From JAVJSU01 sp040219275 (GTDB lineage Bacteria; Chloroflexota; Anaerolineae; Aggregatilineales; Phototrophicaceae): a stretch of DNA of 64,000 nucleotides. Below are positions 45,186 through 54,142 of the stretch, in pieces. The stretch spans positions 62,001-126,000 of the forward strand of contig JAVJSU010000024.1 of the NCBI GenBank assembly GCA_040219275.1, read 5' to 3'. Every line of letters starts with the position of its first letter. The first letter of the stretch is position 1. Below the pieces are notes generated by a model. It saw only the letters and a list, made by a program, of their open reading frames with translations, had not been told where the DNA came from and did no database searches. The position numbers and the translations under genes were made by a program.

Positions 45186-45480
45186 TTCCTCGCGTGTCGC
45201 TTGATGTAAGAGTCACGCACACAACCACGTCTGGACTAAAGAGCAAGTTTCCGTAACAAAAATCTAATTGACCCCTCATGAACCGCTAAAAACCCGCAAT
45301 TGAAAAATTATCCGGCGTTGTTTATACTCAAATGAGAATCAAGCCACATCTTAAACGGATCGTGAATCAACACCATTCATGATGTATTTCTTACGTGAGG
45401 TTAATGACCTATGCGTACAATAGTGACCAGACAACACACTATAAACCCATATCTAAAGACAGACGAACTGAAGACCAGAA
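45186..45480. other. Leader of mutS2
   Basis: About 295 bases between the pilin terminator and mutS2, containing the mutS2 promoter. I see no other gene or element. Confidence 0.4.
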
Positions 45481-47874
45481 ATGATAAGTGAAAAAGCAAT
45501 CCGAGTCCTCGAACTCGATAAAATTTTTGAACAATTGGCGCATTATTCCTCGTTTAGCGCGGGGGCTGATCTTGCGTATGATTTAATGCCGTCAGACAAT
45601 CTCGAAGAGGCGCGTTTGTGGCAACAAGAAACCGCAGAAGCCCTGCTGATGTTCGAGAACAAAGCGAACGTCAACCTGAACGGCGTGCGTGATGTGCGGG
45701 ATATTTCCATCAGTGCGCAACGTGGCGTGACGATTGACGCGTCCGTGTTGTTGGACATCCGCACCACCCTGCGACGCGGGACGACCCTTAAGCGCACACT
45801 CGGCAAGGCGAAATATCAATATCCGTTAATGGCGGAATTATTGATCGACATTGCAGAATGTCCCGATCTGGTGGATTCTATCGGTGGCGCGATTGACGAT
45901 AACGGAGAAATCAAGGATAGTGCCAGCGCAAAACTCGCCATTATCCGCCGTGATCTCAAAATCTCGTTTGATCGCCTCCAGACCAAGCTCAACCGGATTC
46001 TCAGCACCCCCAATAAAGCGCAATATCTGCAAGAAACCATCATCACCACCCGCAACGGACGTTACGTTATCCCGCTCAAAGCCGATCATAAGGGCAAGAT
46101 CAAGGGCATCGTACATGATTCGTCTTCTTCCGGTGCGACCATTTTCATCGAACCGCTGGAAACGGTAGAACTGAATAACCAATTCCGTGAGTTACAACTT
46201 GATGAAGAAAAAGAAATCCGGCGTATTTTGCTGGCGCTCAGTGGCATGGTCGGTGATAACGCCGAGGGAATCGTCCGCACGGTGGATGTGCTCGCGTATT
46301 TTGACCTTGTGCTGGCAAAAGCACATCTGGCGGAACAAATGAAAGCCGTTCAGCCGATTTTGATGCCGTTTAAGCCCAAGTCAAGAAACGCCAATCATCC
46401 GGGCAGTACCATTTACATCAAAGGGGCGCGTCATCCGCTGTTGACGGGAAATGTCGTGCCAACCGATGTGGATTTCGACGATGATACGTGGTGTCTGGTC
46501 GTCACCGGTCCGAACACCGGCGGTAAGACCGTCGCGCTAAAAACGGTGGGTTTGCTGGCGTTGATGTCCCAATGTGGTCTGCATGTTCCCGCTGAAGAAG
46601 TCAAGTTGAGCGTTTTTGAAGGCGTGTATGCCGATATTGGCGACGAACAGAGCATCGAACAATCCCTGAGTACCTTCTCCTCCCACATGACCAACACCAT
46701 CAATATTTTGCGCGATTGTGATGATCGTTCACTGGTCATCCTCGACGAAGTGGGCGCGGGGACTGATCCGGCGGAAGGCTCTGCATTAGCGCGGGCGATT
46801 CTGTCGCATTTGTTGCGTCGCCGTTCGACCACGATGGTCAGCACACATCATCCCGAACTCAAAATCTATAGTGTGGAAACGCCCGGTGTCCGTAATGCCA
46901 GTGTGGAATTTGATCTGGATACCCTCGCGCCGACCTACCGCTTGATTGTCGGGTTGCCGGGGCGGTCTAATGCGCTGGCAATTGCCAAACGGCTGGGTTT
47001 AAGCGACGACATCATCGAAGAGGCGCGCAATATGGTCGCGCTGGAAGACCTCGCCGCCGATGATTTGCTGGACGAAATTCACCGCACGCGGGAGCAAATC
47101 CGCCGTCAATATGAAGACATCGCCGCCCTGCGTGAAGACATCGAAGACGAACGCGCCGAACTGCAAGCACGGCTGGATAAAATCGAAGATGAGCGCCGTG
47201 ACGTGATTAATAGCGCCCGTCGTAATGCCCAGACCGAAATCGGCGACTTCCAGAAAGAGATCAAGCGCCTACGCGGGGATATGCGGACGGCAGGAATGCC
47301 ACTGGAAACCCTCTACGCTATTCAAGAAGCCGCCCAGAAATTACTGAATAACGCCTCAGAACCCGTGCATCGGGAAACTGAAACCATAGTCGAGCGTTGG
47401 ATTCCGCGCATTGGTGATGTGGTCTGGTTAGAAACGCTGAATGCTGAGGGTGAAGTTACCGAAGTGGACGACACCGAGGCGATGGTACAGGTCGGCTCAT
47501 TGCGCGTGCGTGCCAAGCTGGACGAAGTGCAAAAACGCAACCGGAGCCAGAAACGCCAGATCAAGCGCGGGCATGTCCGTAAATATGAAGAGACAGATAT
47601 TCATTATGAACGTGCTGAATCGCCCGGTTTGGAGCTTGACCTGCGCGGGCAACGGGTGGACGCGGCGTTAGCCAAGCTCGATCAATACGTGGACGCGGCG
47701 TATACGTCCGGTTTGCCCTTCGCACGGATCATTCACGGCAAAGGCACGGGCGCGTTACGCAAAGCCGTGCGGGATATTGTCGGCACCCATCCGCTGATCT
47801 CCAAAGTGGAGCAAGCCCGCCCCAACGAAGGCGGCGAAGGCGTGACGGTCATCCATATGGTGCCGTTTAATTAA
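45481..47874 (+). CDS. mutS2: MutS2, ribosome-collision or recombination-control ATPase
   Basis: A 797-residue protein of the MutS2 family. The helical core begins VLELDKIFEQLAHYSSFSAGADLAYDL. The MutS-type ATPase has Walker A TGPNTGGKT near residue 343, Walker B-type VILDEVGAGTDPAEGSALA and the ST-x2-H region STHHPELK. A coiled-coil insertion (REQIRRQYEDIAALREDIEDER) follows, then a KOW-like segment (VWLETLNAEGEV) and the C-terminal Smr endonuclease domain (ELDLRGQRVDAALAKLDQYVD, then IIHGKGTGALRKAVR). Known roles are suppression of homologous recombination and splitting of stalled ribosomes. No mismatch-repair MutL is nearby. Confidence 0.97.
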   Translation: MISEKAIRVLELDKIFEQLAHYSSFSAGADLAYDLMPSDNLEEARLWQQETAEALLMFENKANVNLNGVRDVRDISISAQRGVTIDASVLLDIRTTLRRGTTLKRTLGKAKYQYPLMAELLIDIAECPDLVDSIGGAIDDNGEIKDSASAKLAIIRRDLKISFDRLQTKLNRILSTPNKAQYLQETIITTRNGRYVIPLKADHKGKIKGIVHDSSSSGATIFIEPLETVELNNQFRELQLDEEKEIRRILLALSGMVGDNAEGIVRTVDVLAYFDLVLAKAHLAEQMKAVQPILMPFKPKSRNANHPGSTIYIKGARHPLLTGNVVPTDVDFDDDTWCLVVTGPNTGGKTVALKTVGLLALMSQCGLHVPAEEVKLSVFEGVYADIGDEQSIEQSLSTFSSHMTNTINILRDCDDRSLVILDEVGAGTDPAEGSALARAILSHLLRRRSTTMVSTHHPELKIYSVETPGVRNASVEFDLDTLAPTYRLIVGLPGRSNALAIAKRLGLSDDIIEEARNMVALEDLAADDLLDEIHRTREQIRRQYEDIAALREDIEDERAELQARLDKIEDERRDVINSARRNAQTEIGDFQKEIKRLRGDMRTAGMPLETLYAIQEAAQKLLNNASEPVHRETETIVERWIPRIGDVVWLETLNAEGEVTEVDDTEAMVQVGSLRVRAKLDEVQKRNRSQKRQIKRGHVRKYEETDIHYERAESPGLELDLRGQRVDAALAKLDQYVDAAYTSGLPFARIIHGKGTGALRKAVRDIVGTHPLISKVEQARPNEGGEGVTVIHMVPFN

Positions 47875-47883
47875 AATTACAGG

Positions 47884-47916
47884 GCGATCTCAGCAATGGG
47901 ATCGCTCTTTTTGTGT
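47884..47916 (+). terminator. Terminator of mutS2
   Basis: GCGATC and GATCGC pair (47884-47889 with 47902-47907) around a 12-nt loop, with partial extension and then CTTTTTG. Placed just after the mutS2 stop. Confidence 0.7.
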
Positions 47917-48071
47917 AGGTAGTAAGTCAATGTGTTAGATTGTTATGGCTCGACACGATGCTTTACTGACAAGCTGACCCGCTGAAACGCTTTTTCCTCC
48001 CTAGCCCCATTTAGCGAATTGCATTATCATCACCGCGACATAATGACTATTGCCTGAAAGAGTACAATAAC

Positions 48072-49163
48072 GTGACTACTACCCAAAAACCACTTCGCGC
48101 CGGGGTGATCGGCTTAGGGATGGGACGCGCCCATGCAGAAGCCTATGCCAAACTCGAAAATGCCGAACTCGTCGCGCTGTGTGACATCAGCGAAGCCCGC
48201 CTGATGGAACATGCCAAACGCCTTAATTTGCCCGAAACCGCCTGCTACACCGATTACAATGTAATGCTTAACGAGGCTGATTTAGACATTGTGAGCGTCG
48301 CCCTACCGAATTCGCTCCACGCGCCCGTGACCATTGATCTGCTCAACGGTGGCGTAAATGTGATCTGCGAAAAACCGCTGGCGATTAGCGTCGCGGATGC
48401 CCAACGCATGATCGACACGGCGGCGGCGAATAACAAGCGCCTGATGGTCATGTATAACAAACGCTACCGCGCCGATATGCAATGGATCGGTCACATGATT
48501 AGGCAGGGCAAAATCGGCGACGTGTATCATGTGAATGCTTCATGGCGACGCGAAACGGGTATTCCGGCGCGGGGCTGGTTCGGTGATAAGACGCTCGCGG
48601 GCGGCGGTCCCCTGTTTGATCTCGGTGTGCATGTGCTCGATATGGTCTTGTGGGCGCTGGATTTCCCTAAAGTGGAAACTGTTAGCGGGCAGGTACGCGC
48701 CAATTTCGGCACGCGTAAGCTCAAAACATGGGGCGACCTGACCGAAGATTTCACCGTTGAAGATGGCGCAGTTGGCTTTTTGCGCCTTGCCGGAGACGTG
48801 AGCATGATTTTGCAGGCGACATGGGCAGAACACGGCAAGCCCGGTGAAGATCGCCTTTATGTGGAAATTCAAGGCACAGAAGGCACGCTGATTATGGATG
48901 TGCCGAATTACGTTGAAGGCGATAACGTCACCTACTACACCGAAATCAACGGCACGCCATCAGTCGTTACGCCCCATATTGATTGGAACGTCCCGCACGG
49001 CATTGAAGGCTTTATCCGCCGGACGATTGACGCATTGAATAACGGCACACCTGCCCCCGCAGAAGGCGATCAGGGCATTATCACGGTGGGCATTCTGGAA
49101 GCCATTTACGAATCCGCCCGCACTCGTAGAGAAATCGTGTTTGATGAAATCCTGAGTGTATAA
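48072..49163 (+). CDS. Gfo/Idh/MocA family oxidoreductase
   Basis: A 363-residue protein starting at GTG 48072. The N-terminal Rossmann fold reads RAGVIGLGMGRAHAEAYAKL (dinucleotide loop), and NVICEKPLAIS carries the family's conserved EKP. The C-terminal alpha/beta domain includes AGGGPLFDLGVHVLDMVLWAL. These enzymes oxidise or reduce sugars or inositols with NAD(P). The substrate cannot be told from sequence. Confidence 0.95.
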   Translation: MTTTQKPLRAGVIGLGMGRAHAEAYAKLENAELVALCDISEARLMEHAKRLNLPETACYTDYNVMLNEADLDIVSVALPNSLHAPVTIDLLNGGVNVICEKPLAISVADAQRMIDTAAANNKRLMVMYNKRYRADMQWIGHMIRQGKIGDVYHVNASWRRETGIPARGWFGDKTLAGGGPLFDLGVHVLDMVLWALDFPKVETVSGQVRANFGTRKLKTWGDLTEDFTVEDGAVGFLRLAGDVSMILQATWAEHGKPGEDRLYVEIQGTEGTLIMDVPNYVEGDNVTYYTEINGTPSVVTPHIDWNVPHGIEGFIRRTIDALNNGTPAPAEGDQGIITVGILEAIYESARTRREIVFDEILSV

Positions 49164-49169
49164 CTTCCA

Positions 49170-49227
49170 CAGAGGCGCGGAGACTTTCCCTTCGTGCCTC
49201 TTAGTCTTTGCGTTATGCTTTTTCTTT
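49170..49227. repeat. Dispersed repeat family A, copy 3
   Basis: AGAGGCGCGGAGACTTTC, then CTTCGTGCCTC, then GTCTTTGCGTTATGCTTTTTC. The same word order occurs in copy 2 (42849-42893) and inversely in copy 1 (34874-34963). Confidence 0.6.
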
Positions 49228-49237
49228 GACACGAAAC

Positions 49238-49332
49238 CCTAACCCGTCTGGAACACAATTTTGACTGTAACTACCACCATCCCGCCCAAATCACAAAATC
49301 GCATCTTCTGGCTGATTGTCGTCGGGCTTAAT
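49238..49332 (+). repeat. Direct repeat A of a glycosyltransferase gene start
   Basis: This 95-base segment, including the 5' flank, recurs at 50070-50160 with about 80 percent identity; both start CCTAACCCGTCTGGAACA and end GGGCTTAAT. The copies flank the GyrB-ATPase-like gene. Confidence 0.85.
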
Positions 49333-49407
49333 TTGGTTTTATTGGCAATCATAAAAAATACAGTTTTAGTTAGGTCGCACGGAATAAGTGATGTTCAAAA
49401 AAACTGA
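49261..49407 (+). pseudogene. Truncated 5' copy of the GT39-like glycosyltransferase gene
   Basis: TTG at 49261 opens a 48-codon frame whose start (TVTTIPPKSQNRIFWLIV) copies the start of the glycosyltransferase at 50093 (TLSTAAPKSQNRIFWLIL) up to the first helix, then runs into unrelated AT-rich sequence and stops at TGA 49405. The tail overlaps the start of the GyrB-like gene. It is a fragment left when new DNA replaced the rest of the gene, or one end of a tandem duplication. Confidence 0.75.
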
Positions 49408-50020
49408 TCGAGAGTTAATATATGCACACCCAGAATGGTATATTGGTCAGTATTGGACTGGCAGTAAATGGGACAATGATGCTCTCCATGTCTTTATGAT
49501 GGTCATAATCCGAGAGGCTGTGGACTCAGTTTCACTCAATCAATGCACTAGGTTAAAAGTTGTCTTAGAAATCGAAGATGAAATTATTATCGAAGATAAT
49601 GGTTTAGGCTTGCCAGTTACGCCTGCGTCGTATGTTGGAGATCCTGATACTCCAGCGTTAATGCGCCTACTTAACTGGTTTATACCAACTGGGGATTCAA
49701 CGAAAGTACTTTATGAAGACTATGGTTTTATTGCCTACTTTGCAAGGGTTCTGAATGTGCTATCAAGCTCATTACGGATTGATACTGTTCGAGAAGGGCA
49801 AGCCTACACTGTGTCTTGCTCGAATGGTGAGATCGTTCAACCTTTACAAAAATCAGATAATAACGTTTTGAATCAAGGAACGCGTATTCGTTTTATCCCT
49901 GATTCTAAAATTTTTCCAAGTCCTGCGTTTGATAAGGAGTCTCTCAAAAAGAGTTTGGATGAGTTGGCGAGTGAATTCTTTGAAGTAACCTTTGAATTTA
50001 CTGCTGTGAATGATAATTAA
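49391..50020 (+). CDS. Orphan GyrB-type ATPase-domain protein, degenerate
   Basis: A 209-residue protein aligned over its length to the N-terminal GHKL ATPase domain of GyrB/ParE. HPEWYIGQYW corresponds to RPGMYIG; IIREAVDSVSL (E42, D45) to EVVDNSIDE; IIIEDNGLGLPV (D69) to the DNG motif; RVLNVLSSSL to VVNALS; and GTRIRFIPDSKIF to GTTVRFWPDPEIF. The ATP-contact Asn is Ser 46, and the ATP-lid motif GGLHGVG is replaced (YEDYGFIAYF). It has no transducer or TOPRIM domain. Base composition is AT-rich compared with neighbours. It may act as a topoisomerase inhibitor, decoy or immunity factor; function is unproven. Confidence 0.78.
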   Translation: MFKKTDRELIYAHPEWYIGQYWTGSKWDNDALHVFMMVIIREAVDSVSLNQCTRLKVVLEIEDEIIIEDNGLGLPVTPASYVGDPDTPALMRLLNWFIPTGDSTKVLYEDYGFIAYFARVLNVLSSSLRIDTVREGQAYTVSCSNGEIVQPLQKSDNNVLNQGTRIRFIPDSKIFPSPAFDKESLKKSLDELASEFFEVTFEFTAVNDN

Positions 50021-50069
50021 AGAGAAACCATACACAATGCACGTATCACGAGATAGCGCACACAAGCAT

Positions 50070-50160
50070 CCTAACCCGTCTGGAACAAAATTTTGACTTT
50101 ATCCACCGCCGCACCAAAATCGCAAAATCGCATCTTCTGGCTGATTCTAGCGGGCTTAAT
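50070..50160 (+). repeat. Direct repeat B of the glycosyltransferase gene start
   Basis: The second copy of the repeat at 49238-49332. It carries the true start (TTG 50093) of the intact gene. The unit begins 23 bases before the start codon, so the duplication included regulatory sequence. Confidence 0.85.
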
Positions 50161-51898
50161 CCTGCTGACGTTTGCCCTACGTATTCATCAGCTGGATGCG
50201 GTCAATCTGCGGGGCGACGAAGCCTATAATGCTGTTCACTGGACGAAGACCCCTTTTTCGTCGGTATGGATGGACATGATTCAATATGAACCCAACCCCG
50301 GCGCATTAGTGACCTATTGGGGGTGGAGTCGTTTTACAGGCGTGAGTGAATTCGCCCTGCGTTACTTGCCGGTGCTCGCCAATATACTGGGTCTGGCGAT
50401 CATGCTGGCGCTGGCGCATCGTATCCTGCGTGATTGGCGGCTGGCATTGTTGGTGGGCGTGCTCTGGGTTGGTGCGCCTTTTTTGATCTGGCACGCACAG
50501 GATGCCCGCCAATATGCACTCTTAACCGCGCTCACACCACTCAATTTTTATCTCCTGTTACGAATACGCGACGACGATTCGCCATCAGCACCAGCGTTAT
50601 ATCTGCTATTTCAGACGCTCACCGTGTATATCTATTATGTGGAGGTCTTCTGGATCGCCGCGCAACTGGTCTATTTGCTGACTCTGCGTGATCGTCGATT
50701 GCTCATGAGGATGAGTCGCTTGTGGATGCTGATCGGCGTGTTCATCATTCCGCTAGTGGTTCAAATTGGCGTGGTGATCTTTGTTGGAGAGTATCAAGCG
50801 ACTGCCGCTAGCACTCAGGTCAGCGCCCTATTTACGACCTTTGCGCCCACCTTACTCTTCGGCGACAATACTCTGCCGCTCATCATTGGCATCCTGCTGA
50901 CGCTACTATTGGTTGGCGGCGTTGTAATGAGCCGTTGGCGTGAAAAATGGCTAATTGTGGCGTGGATGGTCGTCCCGATTGTGCTGATTACCCTGATTTC
51001 AATCCGTGCGAATTTCTTTTTGCCCCGTTATGTCGTCACGGTAACGCCGGCGCTCTTGCTGGCAATAGTGATGATCGTCGCGTCAGCGAGTCGCAAACGC
51101 CTGAGGTTGGCAGGGGGCGTTGTGCTGTTGATGAGCGCGATTTTTAGTGTCGAAGTGCGCGATTATTTCTACACAGACGCACCCAAAGCGCCGGATTGGG
51201 TAGGGCTGATGGACTATCTCGCCGGGCATAGCACCGCCGACGATACGATTCTCTTCGGTCAGCCAGATCCCGCCATCGAATATTACTATCGCAGTCCGGC
51301 GGATTTATATATCATCCCGCTGGAATGGGAGGTGGATGTAGCAGACCGCGAATCCGAGCTTGACCGTTTGCTTCGTGAAGAAGAGGCTATTGTGCTGGTC
51401 AATAGCGAACGCACATGGGAGACCGCCCAATATCTACAGGCACACGCCCAACTCATCCCCGGCGATACCTACCCGAATGTGGTGCAATATCGCGCCTGGA
51501 ACGTAAAATCCGACGAAATCGCCCATCCTCTGGCGCTGAATTTCGGCGATGTGGCGACCCTGCGTGGCTATGTGCTGGAAGATCGTTCCACGCTAATTCT
51601 TTATTGGGAGGCGAACGCACAGACCGCAGGCGAATACAGCGTGCTCGTGCATATCGAAGCCGCGCCGGACGCACCGCCTGTCGCCGTGTTGGATCATGCC
51701 ATCGCCGGAGCGGTGATTTCCACACGCACATGGTCACCCGAAACACTGTACCGTGACCCGATTGCCCTACCGATTGACCTGCCCACAGGCGAATTGACCA
51801 TCCGTGTGGGACTCAAAGATGCTAATGGCGACCCGATTCCGCTTGATGACGCGCCGGATGGACGGTATCCTCTGGTAACGTTTACCATCGACGACTAA
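50093..51898 (+). CDS. GT39/ArnT-type membrane glycosyltransferase
   Basis: A 601-residue protein starting at TTG 50093. It has an N-terminal helix, then the loop LRGDEAYNAVHW with the catalytic acidic residues of the PMT/ArnT (GT-C) class, about ten to eleven helices (to about residue 355), and a soluble beta-rich C-terminal domain. The enzyme moves sugars from polyprenyl phosphates to lipids or proteins on the outer side of the cytoplasmic membrane. A truncated copy of its start lies 0.8 kb upstream. Confidence 0.85.
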   Translation: MTLSTAAPKSQNRIFWLILAGLILLTFALRIHQLDAVNLRGDEAYNAVHWTKTPFSSVWMDMIQYEPNPGALVTYWGWSRFTGVSEFALRYLPVLANILGLAIMLALAHRILRDWRLALLVGVLWVGAPFLIWHAQDARQYALLTALTPLNFYLLLRIRDDDSPSAPALYLLFQTLTVYIYYVEVFWIAAQLVYLLTLRDRRLLMRMSRLWMLIGVFIIPLVVQIGVVIFVGEYQATAASTQVSALFTTFAPTLLFGDNTLPLIIGILLTLLLVGGVVMSRWREKWLIVAWMVVPIVLITLISIRANFFLPRYVVTVTPALLLAIVMIVASASRKRLRLAGGVVLLMSAIFSVEVRDYFYTDAPKAPDWVGLMDYLAGHSTADDTILFGQPDPAIEYYYRSPADLYIIPLEWEVDVADRESELDRLLREEEAIVLVNSERTWETAQYLQAHAQLIPGDTYPNVVQYRAWNVKSDEIAHPLALNFGDVATLRGYVLEDRSTLILYWEANAQTAGEYSVLVHIEAAPDAPPVAVLDHAIAGAVISTRTWSPETLYRDPIALPIDLPTGELTIRVGLKDANGDPIPLDDAPDGRYPLVTFTIDD

Positions 51899-51913
51899 TC
51901 AGGAGTAGACAGT

Positions 51914-52396
51914 ATGATTGATCCAACCCAACCGGTTCAGAATTTTTACGCAGAAGAGTCGTCGATTTGCTATGGATGCGGGCGCAACAACGTACACGGG
52001 CATCATATCCAGAGTTATTGGGATGGCGAAACCGGCACGGCGAATTTTATGCCCGAAGCCTACCACACCGCCTATCCGGGTTATGTGTATGGCGGGTTGC
52101 TCGCCAGTTTGATCGACTGCCATTGCATCGGCACAGCGATTGCCGCGATGTTCGACCTTGCCGGACGCGACATCGGCACTGAGCCACAAATCGTCTGCGT
52201 GACGGGTAATCTGAACGTCGATTTCCTCAAGCCGACCCCGACAGGCGTTGAACTCATCCTTAAATCCCGCGTGGAAGAAATCAACGAGCGCAAAGCCGTG
52301 ATTGTCTGCGATGTTTACGCCGGAGATACCACAACCGATCCCACCGTGCGCGGAAAAGTGGTCGCCGTGCGCGTCAAATCCCGCATGACGATGTAG
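51914..52396 (+). CDS. PaaI-like hotdog thioesterase
   Basis: A 160-residue hotdog-fold protein: the long central helix segment YGGLLASLIDCHCIGTAIAAMF (with G and D of the thioesterase active site), VCVTGNLNVDFLKPTPTGVELIL and GKVVAVRVKSRM. Cysteine residues at the N-terminus (CYGCG) could bind a metal. It is 15 bases downstream of the glycosyltransferase gene and likely co-transcribed. The acyl-CoA substrate is unknown. Confidence 0.85.
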   Translation: MIDPTQPVQNFYAEESSICYGCGRNNVHGHHIQSYWDGETGTANFMPEAYHTAYPGYVYGGLLASLIDCHCIGTAIAAMFDLAGRDIGTEPQIVCVTGNLNVDFLKPTPTGVELILKSRVEEINERKAVIVCDVYAGDTTTDPTVRGKVVAVRVKSRMTM

Positions 52397-52443
52397 GCAG
52401 GGAGAGTTGAAAATGAAAAGAAAAAAGTGGAAAGTTGAAAGCA

Positions 52444-52842
52444 ATGATTAGGGTGATGTTTGGTAAATCGATTTTGATTACGCTCTTTGGTGTCGTCTAT
52501 GGCGTTCTGCTTGCATTGATTTTTCGTGTGGCACTTATTCGCTACTCTGAAATTGAGATTGCTGTACATAGTGCGATTTTGACGGGGATATTCTGGGGCG
52601 TTTTATTCGGAGTATTGAATGCTGTTCTTGTGGATAGTCTCGGAATTGCCAATCATGGTAATCGTGTCGATATTAATAAGCGTTTAGGCATTATTTTTGT
52701 TGTAAATTTCGTTGTGTTATTTTTACTTTCCAGCTTCTGGTTTTTGCCACTGCCTCATGTGGATTATACTCTTCTGCTAGCGTCCAGCGTTTCAATGGGC
52801 GCTGTAATCATTGATTGGTATGTTTTCAATCATTTCACATAA
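52444..52842 (+). CDS. Hypothetical four-helix membrane protein
   Basis: About 132 residues. ATG at 52444 is preferred over TTG 52435 (GGAAAG nine bases upstream). Four hydrophobic segments (ILITLFGVVYGVLLALIF, HSAILTGIFWGVLFGVLNAV, LGIIFVVNFVVLFLLSSF, LLLASSVSMGAVIIDWYVF). Composition is AT-rich and no family is recognised. A perfect-looking terminator follows. Confidence 0.6.
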   Translation: MIRVMFGKSILITLFGVVYGVLLALIFRVALIRYSEIEIAVHSAILTGIFWGVLFGVLNAVLVDSLGIANHGNRVDINKRLGIIFVVNFVVLFLLSSFWFLPLPHVDYTLLLASSVSMGAVIIDWYVFNHFT

Positions 52843-52846
52843 AATC

Positions 52847-52876
52847 AGGACTACCCATCCCGCGATGGATAGTCCT
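52847..52876 (+). terminator. Terminator hairpin after the four-helix gene
   Basis: AGGACTACCCATC (52847-52859) and GATGGATAGTCCT (52864-52876) form a 13-base stem with one mismatch and a 4-nt loop, followed by T-rich sequence. Placed just after the stop. Confidence 0.75.
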
Positions 52877-52932
52877 TGATCCATTTCATCTTTTCACTTC
52901 GGGCGGTCTAGCAGATCGCAACCTACAAGCCC

Positions 52933-53409
52933 TTAGATGTAGAGCATATCGTCGTCGTTTTTGGACTTTTCGCCCACGAAGACGCGCTTATTGTCGCGGG
53001 TCGCTTTGATGACGAACGTTCCCGCCAACTTATCGTGCCAACCCTGACTGCGACTATCGAACGCCGCCCACAGCCAGCCAATGTTAAAGACCGCCGAGTT
53101 AATCAGATAGCCGAAGTAACGCAGGACAACATCAGTTGTATTGAGCGCGTTGCCATTGGTCTTCACCACACGGATGCCCATGAGCATTTTGCCGGGAGTC
53201 TGCCCGTGCATTTGCGTCAGGAAGAACCAGTGATAGCCAAGGTGCACGATCAAATTGCCCAGCGCCCATTCACTGCCACGCACACCAATCACACCGATGA
53301 TTGCGCCGACGATGAAGGTATCAATCATGAGGGCAATCAGCCGTGTGCCGATCCCTGCCAGTTCATAACGCGGTACGGTGAAGGTGTGGTCATTCTTTGT
53401 CTTTTCCAT
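52933..53409 (-). CDS. RDD family membrane protein
   Basis: A 158-residue protein with three helices, the RDD-type first-helix start (LAGIGTRLIALMIDTFIVGAIIGV) and the family's C-terminal segment GQTPGKMLMGIRVVKTNG followed by GWHDKLAGTFVIKAT. Members are thought to be ion or small-molecule antiporters. The gene at 53534 encodes a close relative in the same direction, so this is a tandem pair. The C-terminus (DDDMLYI) is acidic. Confidence 0.92.
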   Translation of the reverse strand: MEKTKNDHTFTVPRYELAGIGTRLIALMIDTFIVGAIIGVIGVRGSEWALGNLIVHLGYHWFFLTQMHGQTPGKMLMGIRVVKTNGNALNTTDVVLRYFGYLINSAVFNIGWLWAAFDSRSQGWHDKLAGTFVIKATRDNKRVFVGEKSKNDDDMLYI

Positions 53410-53482
53410 GAGTGGTTCCCTTATTTCTCTGTGATTGTCATTTGATATCTATACGCAGTCATTTCATAAAAGGTTGCAAACA

Positions 53483-53512
53483 ATAAAAAAACGACCCGTG
53501 TGGATCGTTTTC
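53483..53512 (-). terminator. Terminator between the RDD genes
   Basis: On the minus strand, AAACGATCC and GGTCGTTT pair with one bulge and are followed by TTTTTATTG. It lies about 20 bases past the stop of the gene at 53534. Confidence 0.7.
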
Positions 53513-53533
53513 TTCTCGTTTCGTCCGGTTTGG

Positions 53534-53965
53534 TTAGCCGTTCTTGAGTTTTTCCGCCGCTTTATCGACCTTCACCACATAGGTCTTGGCGATTTTATCG
53601 TGCCAGCCTTGATTCTCGCTGTCGATGAATGCCCAGAACCAGCCCAGTGCAATAAATGCCGTGTCGATATAGTAGCCGATGAAGCGCAAAATCGCGTCTG
53701 CATCACTGATCTTTGTGCCATCGGTCTTGATAACGCGGATGTTCATAATCATCTTGCCGGGGGTTTGCCCGTTCTGTTGCGTCAGGAAATACCATTGATA
53801 TGCCGCACCGATGATAAAACTCAACAATCCACCGCCCAGAAATCCAGCGCCGCCGCCGATCCCAAAAATATTGCCAACCACCCCGACAATAACAGAATCA
53901 ATAATAAGGGCGATCAGCCGTTCGCTGACAATATCCGCCAATTCAAATGTTTGTTTGTGTTCCAT
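53534..53965 (-). CDS. RDD family membrane protein, paralogue
   Basis: A 143-residue protein with the RDD layout (IVSERLIALIIDSVIVGVVGNIFG, a second helix, QTPGKMIMNIRVIKTDG and NQGWHDKIAKTYVVKVDKA). It is clearly related to the protein at 52933-53409, which lies about 125 bases downstream with its own start. Both end in a cytoplasmic basic tail. The tandem copies may form a hetero-oligomer. Confidence 0.92.
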   Translation of the reverse strand: MEHKQTFELADIVSERLIALIIDSVIVGVVGNIFGIGGGAGFLGGGLLSFIIGAAYQWYFLTQQNGQTPGKMIMNIRVIKTDGTKISDADAILRFIGYYIDTAFIALGWFWAFIDSENQGWHDKIAKTYVVKVDKAAEKLKNG

Positions 53966-54142
53966 GCGTGTAAGCTCCCTTTGCTATGAAGGTCATTCTA
54001 TAACACTATACGCAAAGTGACGCAAGAATGTCGCAGGTCAGGGACGATCTTGATGCTAATCCACCCGCTCGATATGCAATCTCGCTAAATTTACTCCCGT
54101 TGAGCTTATCAGCCACTTATTGTAGATTGTTTATGTTAAATT

